A stretch of 64,000 nt of DNA from CAZHTF01 sp964535305 (GCA_964535305.1 CAZHTF010000004.1:43837-107836); one strand, 5' to 3'; counted from the stretch's first letter, positions 40,252 to 49,757 are shown. The notes: a model not told the origin generated them from the letters alone. Program-made: numbers and translations.

Positions 40252-41412
40252 ATGAAGCTGGGCATCCCGCGTGAGACGGTCGCCGGCGAACGTCGGGTCG
40301 GGCTGACGCCAGAGTCGTGCAAGAGGCTGCTCAAGCTGGGCGTACAGGTGGTGGTGGAGCGTGACGCTGGCCTGGCGGCGCACTTCCCCGACGAGGCTTA
40401 TCAGCAGGCCGGCGCATCGATCGAGGAAGACGCCCGCGCGCTGCTGGTGCAGGCCGACCTGGTCGCCAAGGTGCAGCCGCCCAGCCCGGATGAGGCCGGT
40501 TGCCTGAAGCCCGGCGCGCTGCTGCTGTGCACGCTCTATCCGACAATGAATCTTGACACGGTGCGCGTGCTGTGCCAGCAGCGCGTCACGTCGTTTGCGA
40601 CCGACCTGATCCCGCGCATTACGCGGGCACAGTCGATGGACACGCTGTCGTCGATGGCAAACATTGCTGGCTATCGCGCTGTGCTGATCGCGGCGATGGA
40701 GCTGCCCAAGTACTTTCCGATGTTCATGACCGCCGCCGGCACGGTGCTGGCCGCGAAGGTATTCGTGATCGGCGCGGGCGTGGCCGGATTGCAGGCGATT
40801 GCGACCGCGCGGCGGCTCGGCGCCATCGTCGAGGCGACTGACACGCGCCCTGCGGTGCGCGAGCAGATCGAGAGCCTGGGCGGCCGCTGGGTGGGCATCG
40901 AGGTGGGCGAGGCGGCGCAAGATGCCGGCGGCTACGCCAAGGAACTATCGGCCGATTTCTATCGCAAGCAATCCGAGCTGATCGCCAAGCACTGCGCCAG
41001 CAACGACGTGGTTATCACCACGGCGCTGATCGGCGGCGTAAAGGCTCCGCGGCTGATCAGCGCCGAGATGGTGCGCGGCATGAAGCCCGGATCTGTGATC
41101 GTCGACCTCGCCGCCGAGCGTGGCGGAAACTGCGAGCTGACGCAGCCGGGCAAGACGGTGGTGATCGAAGGCGTGAAGATCTGCGGGCCGGCGAACCTGC
41201 CTTCGGAGATGCCGCTGCATGCCAGCACGCTGTACTCCAAGAACCTGGAGACGTTCGTGAGCTCGTTCGTTAAGGATGGCGCGTTCGCGCTGAATCTCGA
41301 GGATGAAATCCTGAAAGGCTGCACGGTGACGCACGCCGGGCAGGTGCTGCACGCAGCGACGCGCGACGCGTTGAATTCGAGCGGCGCCGGCTCCCCTGGC
41401 GCAATGCGGTAG
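40252..41412 (+). CDS. pntAA: NAD(P) transhydrogenase subunit alpha, NAD-binding part
   Basis: The NAD(H)-binding domain I of the proton-translocating transhydrogenase, which makes NADPH from NADH using the proton gradient. The 386-residue protein has KLGIPRETVAGERRVGLTPE, the SMDTLSSMANIAGYRAVL block, the dinucleotide loop VIGAGVAGLQAIATARRLGAIVEATDTR, and the family segment YAKELSADFYRKQSELIAKH. GAGGGACGC precedes the ATG. The alpha subunit is split: the membrane part is a separate small gene 11 nt downstream. The arrangement matches the three-polypeptide form known from Rhodospirillum. Confidence 0.95.
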   Translation: MKLGIPRETVAGERRVGLTPESCKRLLKLGVQVVVERDAGLAAHFPDEAYQQAGASIEEDARALLVQADLVAKVQPPSPDEAGCLKPGALLLCTLYPTMNLDTVRVLCQQRVTSFATDLIPRITRAQSMDTLSSMANIAGYRAVLIAAMELPKYFPMFMTAAGTVLAAKVFVIGAGVAGLQAIATARRLGAIVEATDTRPAVREQIESLGGRWVGIEVGEAAQDAGGYAKELSADFYRKQSELIAKHCASNDVVITTALIGGVKAPRLISAEMVRGMKPGSVIVDLAAERGGNCELTQPGKTVVIEGVKICGPANLPSEMPLHASTLYSKNLETFVSSFVKDGAFALNLEDEILKGCTVTHAGQVLHAATRDALNSSGAGSPGAMR

Positions 41413-41423
41413 GAGTCCCGCGC

Positions 41424-41726
41424 GTGGGAAATTTTGATTACGTCTCGGCGATGTTCGTCTTCCTGCTCTCCAGTTTTCTGGGGCTGGAAGTGATCCGCCG
41501 CGTCTCGCGCCTGCTGCACACGCCGCTGATGTCGCTGACCAATGCGATCTCGGCCATCGCGGTCGTCGGCTCGATCCTGATCTGCGGCGAGCAGAAGACT
41601 GGGCTGAGCACGACCCTGGGCGCGATTGCGGTCTTCGCATCGATGACCAATATCGTCAGTGGCTTTCTGATCACGGATCGAATGCTGCGGCTGTTCAAAA
41701 AGCGTGATGCGGGGCCGCGCGCATGA
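41424..41726 (+). CDS. pntAB: NAD(P) transhydrogenase subunit alpha, membrane part
   Basis: A 100-residue membrane protein with three to four helices, the short membrane segment of the split alpha subunit. Recognisable blocks are FLLSSFLGLEVIRRVSRLLHTPLMSLTNAISAI and FASMTNIVSGFLITDRMLRLFKK. The start is GTG 41424 with AGGAG 8 nt upstream, overlapping the pntAA stop. It overlaps pntB by 4 nt (ATGA), so the two membrane subunits are probably made in equal amounts. Confidence 0.95.
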   Translation: MGNFDYVSAMFVFLLSSFLGLEVIRRVSRLLHTPLMSLTNAISAIAVVGSILICGEQKTGLSTTLGAIAVFASMTNIVSGFLITDRMLRLFKKRDAGPRA

Positions 41727-43102
41727 ATGCCGCGATCCAAATTGTCTACCTGCTGGCCGCGGCGCTCTTCGTGCTCTCGCTCAAGTGGATGAGCGACCCG
41801 AAGACCGCCCGCAACGGCGTGATCGCCGGCGTGCTGGCCATGTCGCTCTCGATCGTCGGCACGATGCTCAACCCGCACATCGTCAGCTATCAGTGGGTGA
41901 TCGTCGCCCTGGTGCTCGGCACGCTGCTGGGCATCCCGCTTTCCTGGGTCCCGCTCACCGCCGTCCCGCAGCGAACCGCGCTTTCGCACGCCTTCGGCGG
42001 CCTGGCGGCTGGCCTGGTAGGGACGGCCAAATACTACCTATGGCTCGATGAGCCCGGCATGCTCACGCCGTTTCGCATGGCGGCGATCGCGTTCGAAGTC
42101 ATCCTGGGATACCTGACCTTCACCGGCAGCCTGATGGCCGCCGGAAAATTGCAGGAAGTGATTCCGACTCGGCCGATCACGTATCCCAATCAGAACTTCA
42201 TCAACCTGGGCCTGCTGGGCCTGGCGGCCGTCAGCGGCATCCTGCTGATGCTCTTCCCCACGCTGCACTGGCTCTTCCCGCTGCTGATCCTGCTGGCGCT
42301 GGCTTTCGGCGTGCTCCTGATTCTGCCGATCGGCGGGGCGGACATGCCCACCGTCATCTCGCTGCTGAATTCTTACGCCGGCCTGGCGGCGGTCGCGATG
42401 GGCTTCGTGCTGGAGAACAACCTGCTGATCGTCGCCGGCGCGCTGGACGGCTCGTCGGGTCTGATTCTGTCGATCATCATGTGCAAGGCGATGAACCGCT
42501 CGTTTACGAACGTGCTCTTTGGCGCGTTTGGGCAGGTGCAGGTCTCCGCCGCTCAGGCCACGCAGAAATCCGTGCGCACCACGAATCCCGACGAAGCCGC
42601 GCAGATCATGGAAACCGCGGCGCAGGTGATCGTTGTGCCCGGCTACGGCATGGCGGTCGCGCAGGCCCAGCACATGGTGCGCGAGCTGTTCAACGAGCTG
42701 CGAAAGCGCGGCGTGGCGGTCAAGTTCGCGATCCATCCGGTCGCCGGCCGCATGCCCGGCCACATGAATGTCCTGCTGGCCGAGGCGGAGATCCCCTACG
42801 AAACGCTGCTCGAAATGGACGAGGTGAATCCGGAGTTTCCGCAAACCGATGTGGCGCTGGTGATCGGCGCGAACGACGTCACCAATCCCGCCGCGCGCCA
42901 CGACAAATCCAGCCCGATTTTCGGCATGCCGATTCTCGACGTCGACAAGGCCAAGACGGTGATGGTCATCAAGCGCAGCATGAATCCGGGCTTCGCCGGC
43001 GTCGAAAACGAGCTGTATTACATGGATCGCACGCTGATGCTCTTCGGCGACGCGAAGGCGGTCGTCGGGCAGGTGGTGCGCTCGCTCAACGGCGGCAGCT
43101 AG
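41723..43102 (+). CDS. pntB: NAD(P) transhydrogenase subunit beta
   Basis: A 459-residue subunit with about nine N-terminal helices (proton channel) and the NADP(H)-binding domain III at the C-terminus. The membrane part carries PQRTALSHAFGGLAAGLVG, FTGSLMAAGKLQEVI, GGADMPTVISLLNSYAGLAAVAMGFVL. Domain III has VVPGYGMAVAQAQHMVREL, HPVAGRMPGHMNVLLAEAEIPYE, VALVIGANDVTNPAAR, and the final FAGVENELYYMDRTLMLFGDAK. All are as in E. coli PntB. It is the last gene of the operon; 351 nt without a recognised gene follow. Confidence 0.96.
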   Translation: MNAAIQIVYLLAAALFVLSLKWMSDPKTARNGVIAGVLAMSLSIVGTMLNPHIVSYQWVIVALVLGTLLGIPLSWVPLTAVPQRTALSHAFGGLAAGLVGTAKYYLWLDEPGMLTPFRMAAIAFEVILGYLTFTGSLMAAGKLQEVIPTRPITYPNQNFINLGLLGLAAVSGILLMLFPTLHWLFPLLILLALAFGVLLILPIGGADMPTVISLLNSYAGLAAVAMGFVLENNLLIVAGALDGSSGLILSIIMCKAMNRSFTNVLFGAFGQVQVSAAQATQKSVRTTNPDEAAQIMETAAQVIVVPGYGMAVAQAQHMVRELFNELRKRGVAVKFAIHPVAGRMPGHMNVLLAEAEIPYETLLEMDEVNPEFPQTDVALVIGANDVTNPAARHDKSSPIFGMPILDVDKAKTVMVIKRSMNPGFAGVENELYYMDRTLMLFGDAKAVVGQVVRSLNGGS

Positions 43103-43453
43103 CGCCGCGCGGGCGGAGCCTTGCCGTCCGATTCGGCTACGGACTGCATGAGCCGGTTCGATAGCATCGCGCCCAGGTCGCTCTCGTCCTTCGCGCCGTT
43201 GTCGTCGATGTCCGCCGTTCAGGCCGTCCGGGCGCGGCCCCATTTCGCTGAGCAGCACGCCGAGAGTCGACGACGGTCGCGGCTCGGAATGCGCGATCGG
43301 GCGCCTTTGTACGCCCGGCGCCGGTCCGAAAGCTACTGGCGGCAAGGCCTGCGCGGCGCGCCGCACAGTCCACGATTGCGCCGCGGCGCCGATCAAGCCC
43401 GCGCCGCCCTCGGCCGATGAGCACGTCGGCTCTTTTCTGGTGGCGGGGCACAA
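43103..43453. other. 351-nt intergenic region after pntB
   Basis: I see no gene, repeat, riboswitch or U-tract terminator here. Both strands have open frames of about 100 codons, but the translations are Arg/Pro/Ala-rich with no recognised start or family. Confidence 0.55.
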
Positions 43454-44218
43454 ATGACACTTGATCTGAATGATCTGCTTTGCGATTGGCCGGCGGCGAG
43501 CGAGGAAATCGCGGCCCGCCTGGTCGAGGGCCGCGATGGCCAGTCCCTGATTCAACTGCGCATCGAGTTGGGCTTGCTGCAGATGTTCCCGGACGGTCGC
43601 CCGGACGGAACACGCTATCAGGGCGCCGAGACCGTCAGCGAATACGCGCAGCGCGAGCTGCACGCCGGCCGCGAGCTGGAAACACACGACTGGCAGGAAT
43701 TGCTCCGCGAACTGCACCAGGTCAATTATCGGCGCCTGGCGCTCACCACGCTCGCGGAGTCGGCCGTCAACGCTGGCGATGGCGCCGCCGCCTGCGGGCA
43801 TCTGCGGCGGGCGCTGCGTGATGTCGAAAACTGTCTGACGACGCTGCGGCTGCTGGAGTCGGAGGAGCGCGAGCCGGCCCTGCGATTCTCGCTGACGCCG
43901 ACACTGATTTTCAATCGCGCCCGGCTGCGTTGCCGGCTGCACATCGTCGAGCAGGATTTCGACGATGCGATCGAGGAAGCCAAGCACGGCGCCGAGGAGC
44001 TCGAAGCGCTGCTGACGCGGATCGTCGGCGATGAAGAGCCGCACGATCGCGACGCGGGCGTGGAGTATCTGCATCAGCTTGAGCAGCGGCTGCGCGCGGA
44101 GAAGAACATCCCGCGCACACTGCAGGAGCAGCTCGACGACGCCATCGAGCGCGAAGATTTTGAAGAGGCTTCGCGGCTGCGCGACAACCTGCGCCGCCGG
44201 CGAACCGAAAGCGCCTGA
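43454..44218 (+). CDS. UVR-motif (UvrB/UvrC motif) protein, function unknown
   Basis: A 254-residue soluble helical protein. The C-terminal 35 residues, LQEQLDDAIEREDFEEASRLRDNLRR, form a UVR motif, the UvrB-UvrC interaction helix pair that also occurs in McsA and in many planctomycete proteins of unknown role. The N-terminal part begins LDLNDLLCDWPAASEEIAARLVEGRDGQSLIQLRIELGLLQMFPDGRPDG, which I recall as a conserved planctomycete pattern, followed by TPR-like helices. Role unknown; DNA repair is possible only by the motif. GGGG lies just before the ATG. Confidence 0.7.
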   Translation: MTLDLNDLLCDWPAASEEIAARLVEGRDGQSLIQLRIELGLLQMFPDGRPDGTRYQGAETVSEYAQRELHAGRELETHDWQELLRELHQVNYRRLALTTLAESAVNAGDGAAACGHLRRALRDVENCLTTLRLLESEEREPALRFSLTPTLIFNRARLRCRLHIVEQDFDDAIEEAKHGAEELEALLTRIVGDEEPHDRDAGVEYLHQLEQRLRAEKNIPRTLQEQLDDAIEREDFEEASRLRDNLRRRRTESA

Positions 44219-44315
44219 CCGCCGGCAAGTCGCCGTCGAGCGGCCAATTCGCGCGGCCCGCTCGAGTCGCGCGATCACCGCTGGCAGACGACCGTCGCCA
44301 CGATTGAGGGCGTGT

Positions 44316-45359
44316 TCAGAACATCCGCGCCAGCGCGTGCATCAGCCACGCGCCGCACAGTGGCGAGAGCAGCAGCAGCGCGATCGTCAGGACCGCGATC
44401 ACCTGCGTGCTGGCGAAAAGGGCCAGCGCGTCTGCCAGGCGGAAGCGCAAGTATCCGCGCAGCGTCACCCAAAGGTAGCGCCACCAGCCGAGCGTGGTCA
44501 GGGCCGTCACGGTCGCGCCGACCACGTCCAGCACCATCAGGCCGCGACCGCCGGGCCGTTGCTCGAGAAATTGCACCCAGGTCGGGAAGGTGAAGCAGTA
44601 TTCGAAGAGCCAGCCGCGCGCCGAGCCGCGCATCAGCGAAACCGGCAGGCTGCCGACGCGCTCCAGCCCGAGTAGCAGCAGCCCCAGCAGGCTGGCGGCC
44701 AGCACGATCGCGCACGGCACGACCGTTCGCCACAGTGCATACGCCGCGCAGCGCAGCAGCTGATCGTCGCGAATGCCGAGGCGCTGGAGTGTGGGCGCGA
44801 AGCCCGGCAAGGCCAGCATCGTCACCAGAGGCCAGCCGAAGAACAGCACCAGGCTGGGCAGGGCCGCTTCGCGCAGCGCCACCAGCGGGTTTAGCGGGAC
44901 GCACGCCAGCAGCACCAGCGCCGCGCCCAGCAGCAGCGCCGCCGCGGACAAGCGTTTCAGCCGCTGCGCGGCGCGCGGCAGCTCGAGCGGGATGCGCCGC
45001 CAGAAGTGCCCCGGCAGCAGCAGTCGCGGCAGGTCGGCCAGCGCGGCCCGCAGCGGTCGATGGGAGTACTCAAACAGCCGCAGGTGGCCGATGTCCGCCG
45101 CGCCCAGCAGCCGCGGCCACTCCAGCGTCAGCAGGCAGCGCGGACAGTGCAGATCGTGCGTCTGGCCCAGCGATTCCCCGCAACGCGGACAGCGCACCCG
45201 CAGCAGCGCCTGCCAGTGAAAGGTCACGCCGCATTCGGGACAGCGCGGCGTGCGCAGCGTGCGCAGGTTGTAGCGGCAACGCGGGCAGGGCAGGTCGCGT
45301 TCAAACGACCAGTCGTCTGGCAACCCTGGCGGAAGCGGTGGCGCTTCTGCGGTTCCCAT
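44316..45359 (-). CDS. Zinc-ribbon membrane protein, function unknown
   Basis: A 347-residue protein with two zinc-ribbon-like pairs at the N-terminus (CPRCRYNLRTLRTPRCPECG and VRCPRCGESL...LHCPRC, about residues 26-76) followed by a soluble stretch with FEYSHRPLRAALADLPRLLLPGHFWRRIPL and then four to six membrane helices. I do not know the family's function; similar zinc-ribbon-plus-YIP1-like membrane proteins occur in planctomycetes. ATG 45359 is used because AAGGGA stands 3-4 nt upstream and the Cys cluster then starts near residue 26; ATG 45392 and 45461 are longer options. It is divergent from the HldE-like gene. Confidence 0.65.
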   Translation of the reverse strand: MGTAEAPPLPPGLPDDWSFERDLPCPRCRYNLRTLRTPRCPECGVTFHWQALLRVRCPRCGESLGQTHDLHCPRCLLTLEWPRLLGAADIGHLRLFEYSHRPLRAALADLPRLLLPGHFWRRIPLELPRAAQRLKRLSAAALLLGAALVLLACVPLNPLVALREAALPSLVLFFGWPLVTMLALPGFAPTLQRLGIRDDQLLRCAAYALWRTVVPCAIVLAASLLGLLLLGLERVGSLPVSLMRGSARGWLFEYCFTFPTWVQFLEQRPGGRGLMVLDVVGATVTALTTLGWWRYLWVTLRGYLRFRLADALALFASTQVIAVLTIALLLLSPLCGAWLMHALARMF

Positions 45360-45572
45360 CGATCCCTTCGAGCACGGTTCGCTGATGACCATGGTCGAGC
45401 CGCGGCGGGCAGGTGTCCAGTCCGCGCAGCGGCGGTTGGCGCGGCACTTCCTTCGAGACATTTACGCTCGCGCGAGATGCGAACATTCGCGTCCGGTAAC
45501 GACGATTTTGCCGGGCTTTGGTTCAGTACGGCTTCGCCGGGCTCCGATTACGCAGACACGAGGTGTCCGCAG

Positions 45573-47207
45573 ATGGTGCCGCCATTGGAGCGCAAGATCG
45601 TCGCGGCTGAGCAACTCGCGCAGACGCGGGCCGCGCTGCGGACAGAGGGCCGCACGCTGGTGCAGTGTCACGGCTGTTTTGACATCGTTCATCCCGGGCA
45701 CATCCGCTATCTGCAATTTGCCCGCCAACTGGGCGATGTGCTGGTCGTTTCGCTCACGGGCGACGCGCAAATCCGCAAGGGCGTCGATCGCCCGTACATC
45801 CCGCAGGAGCTGCGCGCGGAGAACCTCGCGGCGCTCGAGTTCGTCGACTGGGTGGTGATCGACGCGATGCCCACCGCCGCCGAGCTGCTGGAGCAGATCA
45901 AGCCGGATGTTTACGTAAAGGGCCGCGAGTACGCCACCGCCGACGACGCGCGCTTCGCGCGGGAGCGTGAGATTGTCGAGCGCAATGGCGGGCGCGTCGT
46001 GTTTCACAGCGGGGATGTGGTCTTCAGCTCGACGCGGCTGATTCAGAGCATCGGCCCGGAGCGCGGCTTCGACGAGCCGCGGCTGCGAGCGTATTGCCGG
46101 CGAAACACGATCGACCTGACGCGCTGTCGTGCCATGCTGGGCCGTTTCGTGGGGCTGCGCGCCGTCGTGGTGGGCGATGCGTTTCGCGAGCGCTACGTTT
46201 CGTGCGACGCCAGCCGCACCGCCGACGATGCCCCGATCCTCTCGCTGCAGCAGGTCGGTACGGCGGAATTCTGGGGCGGCGCAGCCGGCCTGGCGCAGCA
46301 GCTCGCGGCGCTGGGCGCCAAGCCGCTGCTGGTCAGCGCCCTGGGGGCCGACGCGGAATCCGCGAATTTCGCAGCGGAATATGCGCAGCTAGGGCTGCAG
46401 GCGAATTTCGTCACGACCCGCGGCGACGTCCCGCAGCGGACCACATTTGTCGCCGACGAGAACAAGCTGTTTCGCGTTGCACAGGGTGGATCGGCCCCGC
46501 TGGACAGCGTCGCCGAGCGGCACGTCTTCGAGCAGATCACGGCGCAATTTGGCGCGAGCCACCTGCTGCTGTGGGCGGATCACGGGCTGGGCCTGGTCAC
46601 GCCCGGCCTGTACGAATCCGTGACGCGCGCCGCGCGCGGGGCGGGCCTGCGCGTCGTCGGCCATGCCCCGGGCGCGCGGGGCGAGCTCACGCAACTGGCC
46701 GGCGCGGAGCTGCTCACCGCCAGCGAGCGGCAACTGCGCGAAGCGATGCACGATATGCAATCTGGTCTGCCGGCCGTCGCCTGGAATCTGCTGCACGCAA
46801 ACGGGGCCAAGTCGCTGATCGTTTCACTGCGGCGCGGTGGACTGATCGGCTTCGATGCGCAGGTGCCGGCGCTACACAATACGCCCGCACCGGAGCGGCT
46901 GCGGAGTGAATTCGTCGCCCCGATTCGCTCATCCTGCGTCGACGCGCTAGGCTGCGACGAGGCCCTGCTGGCCGCCGCCGGTCTGACGCTCGCCTGCGAC
47001 GGCGGGCTGGCGCTGGCCGCGTACCTGGGCGCCGTGCTCGAAGCGTTGACCGCATCGCGCGGCGGCGCTGCGCCGCTGGGCGCGAGCGAGCTGCTCGAGT
47101 TCCTGGCGCTGCGCCCGGAGCTGCGCCCCGAGGTGCGCTTTCAATCCGATGCTGCGCCGCTTACCAGCATGCCGGCGCGCGCCAGCTTCATCGAGGCCGT
47201 GCGATGA
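45573..47207 (+). CDS. HldE-like fusion: N-terminal nucleotidyltransferase, C-terminal PfkB-like kinase domain (order reversed)
   Basis: A 544-residue relative of HldE, which phosphorylates D-glycero-D-manno-heptose 7-phosphate and then makes ADP-heptose. Here the order is reversed. Residues 25-160 are a cytidylyltransferase-like domain with CHGCFDIVHPGHIRYL (His40, His43), RKGVDRPYIPQ and FSSTRLI. Residues 190-500 are a PfkB-type kinase domain. Its catalytic GAGD motif reads GCDE (460-463), so the usual base Asp is Glu and the second Gly is Asp; kinase activity is therefore doubtful. The ATG at 45573 has GAGGTG 7 nt upstream. It overlaps the downstream GT2 gene by 4 nt, so it probably supplies a nucleotide sugar. 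Confidence 0.82.
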   Translation: MVPPLERKIVAAEQLAQTRAALRTEGRTLVQCHGCFDIVHPGHIRYLQFARQLGDVLVVSLTGDAQIRKGVDRPYIPQELRAENLAALEFVDWVVIDAMPTAAELLEQIKPDVYVKGREYATADDARFAREREIVERNGGRVVFHSGDVVFSSTRLIQSIGPERGFDEPRLRAYCRRNTIDLTRCRAMLGRFVGLRAVVVGDAFRERYVSCDASRTADDAPILSLQQVGTAEFWGGAAGLAQQLAALGAKPLLVSALGADAESANFAAEYAQLGLQANFVTTRGDVPQRTTFVADENKLFRVAQGGSAPLDSVAERHVFEQITAQFGASHLLLWADHGLGLVTPGLYESVTRAARGAGLRVVGHAPGARGELTQLAGAELLTASERQLREAMHDMQSGLPAVAWNLLHANGAKSLIVSLRRGGLIGFDAQVPALHNTPAPERLRSEFVAPIRSSCVDALGCDEALLAAAGLTLACDGGLALAAYLGAVLEALTASRGGAAPLGASELLEFLALRPELRPEVRFQSDAAPLTSMPARASFIEAVR

Positions 47208-49045
47208 GCGCCGCGCCGCGCGACGTCAGCTTCTACATCCCCGCGCGCAACTGCGCCCGCACGCTCGGGGCTGCGATCGCCAGCGTGCGAGCCCAGACCG
47301 CTTCGCCGGCGGAAATCTTCCTGGTCGTAGACCAGCGCTCGAGCGATGACACGCCGCGCATCGCGCGCGACTCGGGCCTGCGGATCGTGCCGCAGACCGA
47401 GGGAAAGCTCGGCTTTGCCCGCAACCTGGCGTTGCAGAGCGCGAAGACGCGCTGGCTGGCCTCGTGCGACGCCGACGTGCGGCTGGCGCCGGATTGGCTC
47501 GAAGCCCTGCTGCGCGTGGCGACACCCGAGTGCGCCGCGGTCGGCGGAGCGACCTACGAGCTGCCCAACACGCCCGCCGATCGCTGGCGGGCCGTCAACC
47601 TGCCGCATAACTGGGGCTCGGCCGCAATCGACAACCCGTTCATGCTCGTGAGCGAGATGCTGGCCCAGGCGCGCGTGCTGCGGAGCTTGGGCGGCTACCG
47701 CGCCGACCTGCAATACTGGGAAGATTCTGAGCTGTGCCAGCGGCTGCGCGAAGCGGGCTACACGCTGCGCTACCAGCCCGCCGCCCGCGCCGAGCACGAT
47801 CGCGGCGACAGCATCGCGTCGGTGCTCGAACTGCGCTGGGAGTACGCCGCGCCGCGGCAGCGGATGCGGCTCGAGAGCCTGCGCGGGATTCGTGAGAAGC
47901 TCGCGATCAACCGCGGCTACTGCCTGCAAAGCCTGTCGCAGACGCTGCACAGCCAGAGCCCGGAGCTGGCGGCGATCTGCGTGTTGCTGTGGTTCCATCA
48001 CGCGCACCGCGATCTGCGGGCCGTGCTGGAGAAGTGGCCGCTGCTTACGCCGCCGCAGCGGCAGGCGTGCTTCGCGCTGCAGCGCGACGCGTTGCGGGGC
48101 GAGCTGCGCAAGGCATGGGAGGCGCTGGCCGAGCCGATCGACCTGCTGCTGCCCGCGGCGGATGTTGAAGCCGGCGGCGCTGCTGGCACAGACGCGCAGC
48201 GCGGCGCGGAAGGGCAATTCAGCGCGAGCGCGAATGAGGGTGCGGATGGGATCGTGTCCGAGCCAGCGGCGGGAACGACGCCCGGCGCCGTCGACGATGC
48301 GGACGCATCGAGCAGCAGCGTGCCGGTCGCCAACTCGCGCGGCTTTTGCGAGTACCTGGCGGCGCTGCGCCGCGCGACGCGGGACTTTCTCGACCAGATT
48401 CCCGAGCCACTGGCCGACTTCGTCCGCGCGTCGGCAAACCTGCTCACATCGGACGCTGCCAAGAGCGCGCTCACATCGGGCGCCGGCGCGCCCGCGGTCG
48501 CGTCGGACGGACCGGCGGCCGCCGGTGCGCTCGCGCTGCCCAGCTTGCTGCTGACCGATGAAGACCGCGAGCGCCTGGCCGCGGTGCGCTTGAGGCCTGC
48601 CTGGAGTTGGGCCGAGCTAAGCGAGCAGCTTGCGGCCAGCGTGCCGCAGCTTGCGCCGGATTGCCCGGTCTACGAGTGGGGTGCGTCGCTTTCCAGCGAG
48701 TGCCCGGAAGACATCGAGCAGCGCGTCGCCGGCGGACAGCGGCTGGTGCTGTTGCCACACCTGGAGACCTCGGTCGACCCGCGCGCCACGCTGCACGAAG
48801 CTCTGACAATCGCGAACGTCGCCGTGATCGCGTATCGGCCGGCCGACGTGTTTATCCCGGCCATCCCGATCCTCACGGCACGCGACCTGGTCGCCGGCTG
48901 TGCGGCGGCTGGCTTTCACATCCGGGACATTCACACCGAGCCGGGCCTGACGCGGATCATCGCGCAGCGCGCCGCGCAGCCCAGCACGACGCCGACCTCA
49001 GCGCCCGCCGAGGGGCGCCCGGCGATCGCATCGGCCTCACTCTAG
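47204..49045 (+). CDS. GT2 glycosyltransferase fused to an unknown C-terminal domain
   Basis: A 613-residue protein. Residues 1-225 are a GT-A glycosyltransferase: SFYIPARNCARTLGAAIASV, LVVDQRSSDDTPRIA, GFARNLALQSAKTRWLASCDADVRLAPDWLE (with DAD), GGATYELPNTPADRW and EDSELCQRLREAGYTLRY. Residues 225-330 are helical. A low-complexity Ala/Gly/Asp/Ser linker follows (about 330-370). The last 230 residues include DEDRERLAAVRLRPAW, VYEWGASLSSECPEDIEQRV and LVAGCAAAGFHIRDIHTEPGL; I do not recognise this domain, although its last third resembles part of a Rossmann-like fold. It is translationally coupled to the HldE-like gene, which suggests heptose or a related sugar as donor. Confidence 0.78.
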   Translation: MSAAPRDVSFYIPARNCARTLGAAIASVRAQTASPAEIFLVVDQRSSDDTPRIARDSGLRIVPQTEGKLGFARNLALQSAKTRWLASCDADVRLAPDWLEALLRVATPECAAVGGATYELPNTPADRWRAVNLPHNWGSAAIDNPFMLVSEMLAQARVLRSLGGYRADLQYWEDSELCQRLREAGYTLRYQPAARAEHDRGDSIASVLELRWEYAAPRQRMRLESLRGIREKLAINRGYCLQSLSQTLHSQSPELAAICVLLWFHHAHRDLRAVLEKWPLLTPPQRQACFALQRDALRGELRKAWEALAEPIDLLLPAADVEAGGAAGTDAQRGAEGQFSASANEGADGIVSEPAAGTTPGAVDDADASSSSVPVANSRGFCEYLAALRRATRDFLDQIPEPLADFVRASANLLTSDAAKSALTSGAGAPAVASDGPAAAGALALPSLLLTDEDRERLAAVRLRPAWSWAELSEQLAASVPQLAPDCPVYEWGASLSSECPEDIEQRVAGGQRLVLLPHLETSVDPRATLHEALTIANVAVIAYRPADVFIPAIPILTARDLVAGCAAAGFHIRDIHTEPGLTRIIAQRAAQPSTTPTSAPAEGRPAIASASL

Positions 49046-49202
49046 AACCCGCGCCCAATCGCGGCACAAGACCGCTCCCCTACGATCGCGGCTCTGACAT
49101 TCGATCGTCGCTGGATCGCCGCGATTCCCTAACCGTCAGCTCATTTTGGCCGCGCTGCAACAGACCGCAGCCCTCGGGTACACTGCGGCGCGAGGTGTTT
49201 TC

Positions 49203-49739
49203 ATGCGCGTATTTGCCTGCTCATCGACCGTTTGCCTGGCTGCAGCGCTCGCCGGCCTGTTGCTGATTCCGGCGTGCGCGTCCGGACCCGCGCTCGACCC
49301 GTCCAATCCGGACGTGGCGGCGTATTTGGAGCTGGTCGGGCCGAAAAAGCTGGAATTGCAACGGTTTCTGACGCGGCCCGAAGCGTCGCAAGGCAGCGGC
49401 GATCCGGATCACATCTCGGTCGTGGTCGCCGCGCGGGATGCGCTCGAAGACTCGGTGAAGGTGCTGGGCACATTCCATTTCGAGCTGCACACGATGCGGC
49501 TGGCCAGCAGCGACAAGCTCGATCGGCGTCTGGCCGCCTGGCAGATCCCGATCGATTCGGAGAAAGCACTGCTCGAGCACTGGGACCGGCTCTCGGGCTA
49601 CTACCGCTTCCCGCTCGAGCTCCCGATGCCCAGCCTGCCGGCCAACCACTACGTCCTCACTGCGCGACTGGTCTCGGCCCTGGGCACGACACTCTTCGAC
49701 GAATACGCGTTTCAATATCCGCCGCCGGCGGCGCGCTGA
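49203..49739 (+). CDS. Putative lipoprotein, function unknown
   Basis: A 178-residue protein with a signal peptide and lipobox: CLAAALAGLLLIPAC, with the acylated Cys near residue 25. The mature part is mixed alpha/beta and ends in VLTARLVSALGTTLFDEYAFQYPPP. I do not recognise the family. GAGGTG stands 5 nt before the ATG at 49203; an upstream in-frame ATG at 49146 has no such signal. A TACACT box lies at 49179-49184. It converges with the zincin gene; an inverted-repeat element lies between the stops. Confidence 0.65.
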   Translation: MRVFACSSTVCLAAALAGLLLIPACASGPALDPSNPDVAAYLELVGPKKLELQRFLTRPEASQGSGDPDHISVVVAARDALEDSVKVLGTFHFELHTMRLASSDKLDRRLAAWQIPIDSEKALLEHWDRLSGYYRFPLELPMPSLPANHYVLTARLVSALGTTLFDEYAFQYPPPAAR

Positions 49740-49757
49740 GAGCGCCGGGGACGCGTT

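Noticed and set aside
43103..43453. A small gene in the 351-nt space after pntB.
   Set aside because: All open frames give Arg/Pro-rich low-quality translations with no start signal or family.
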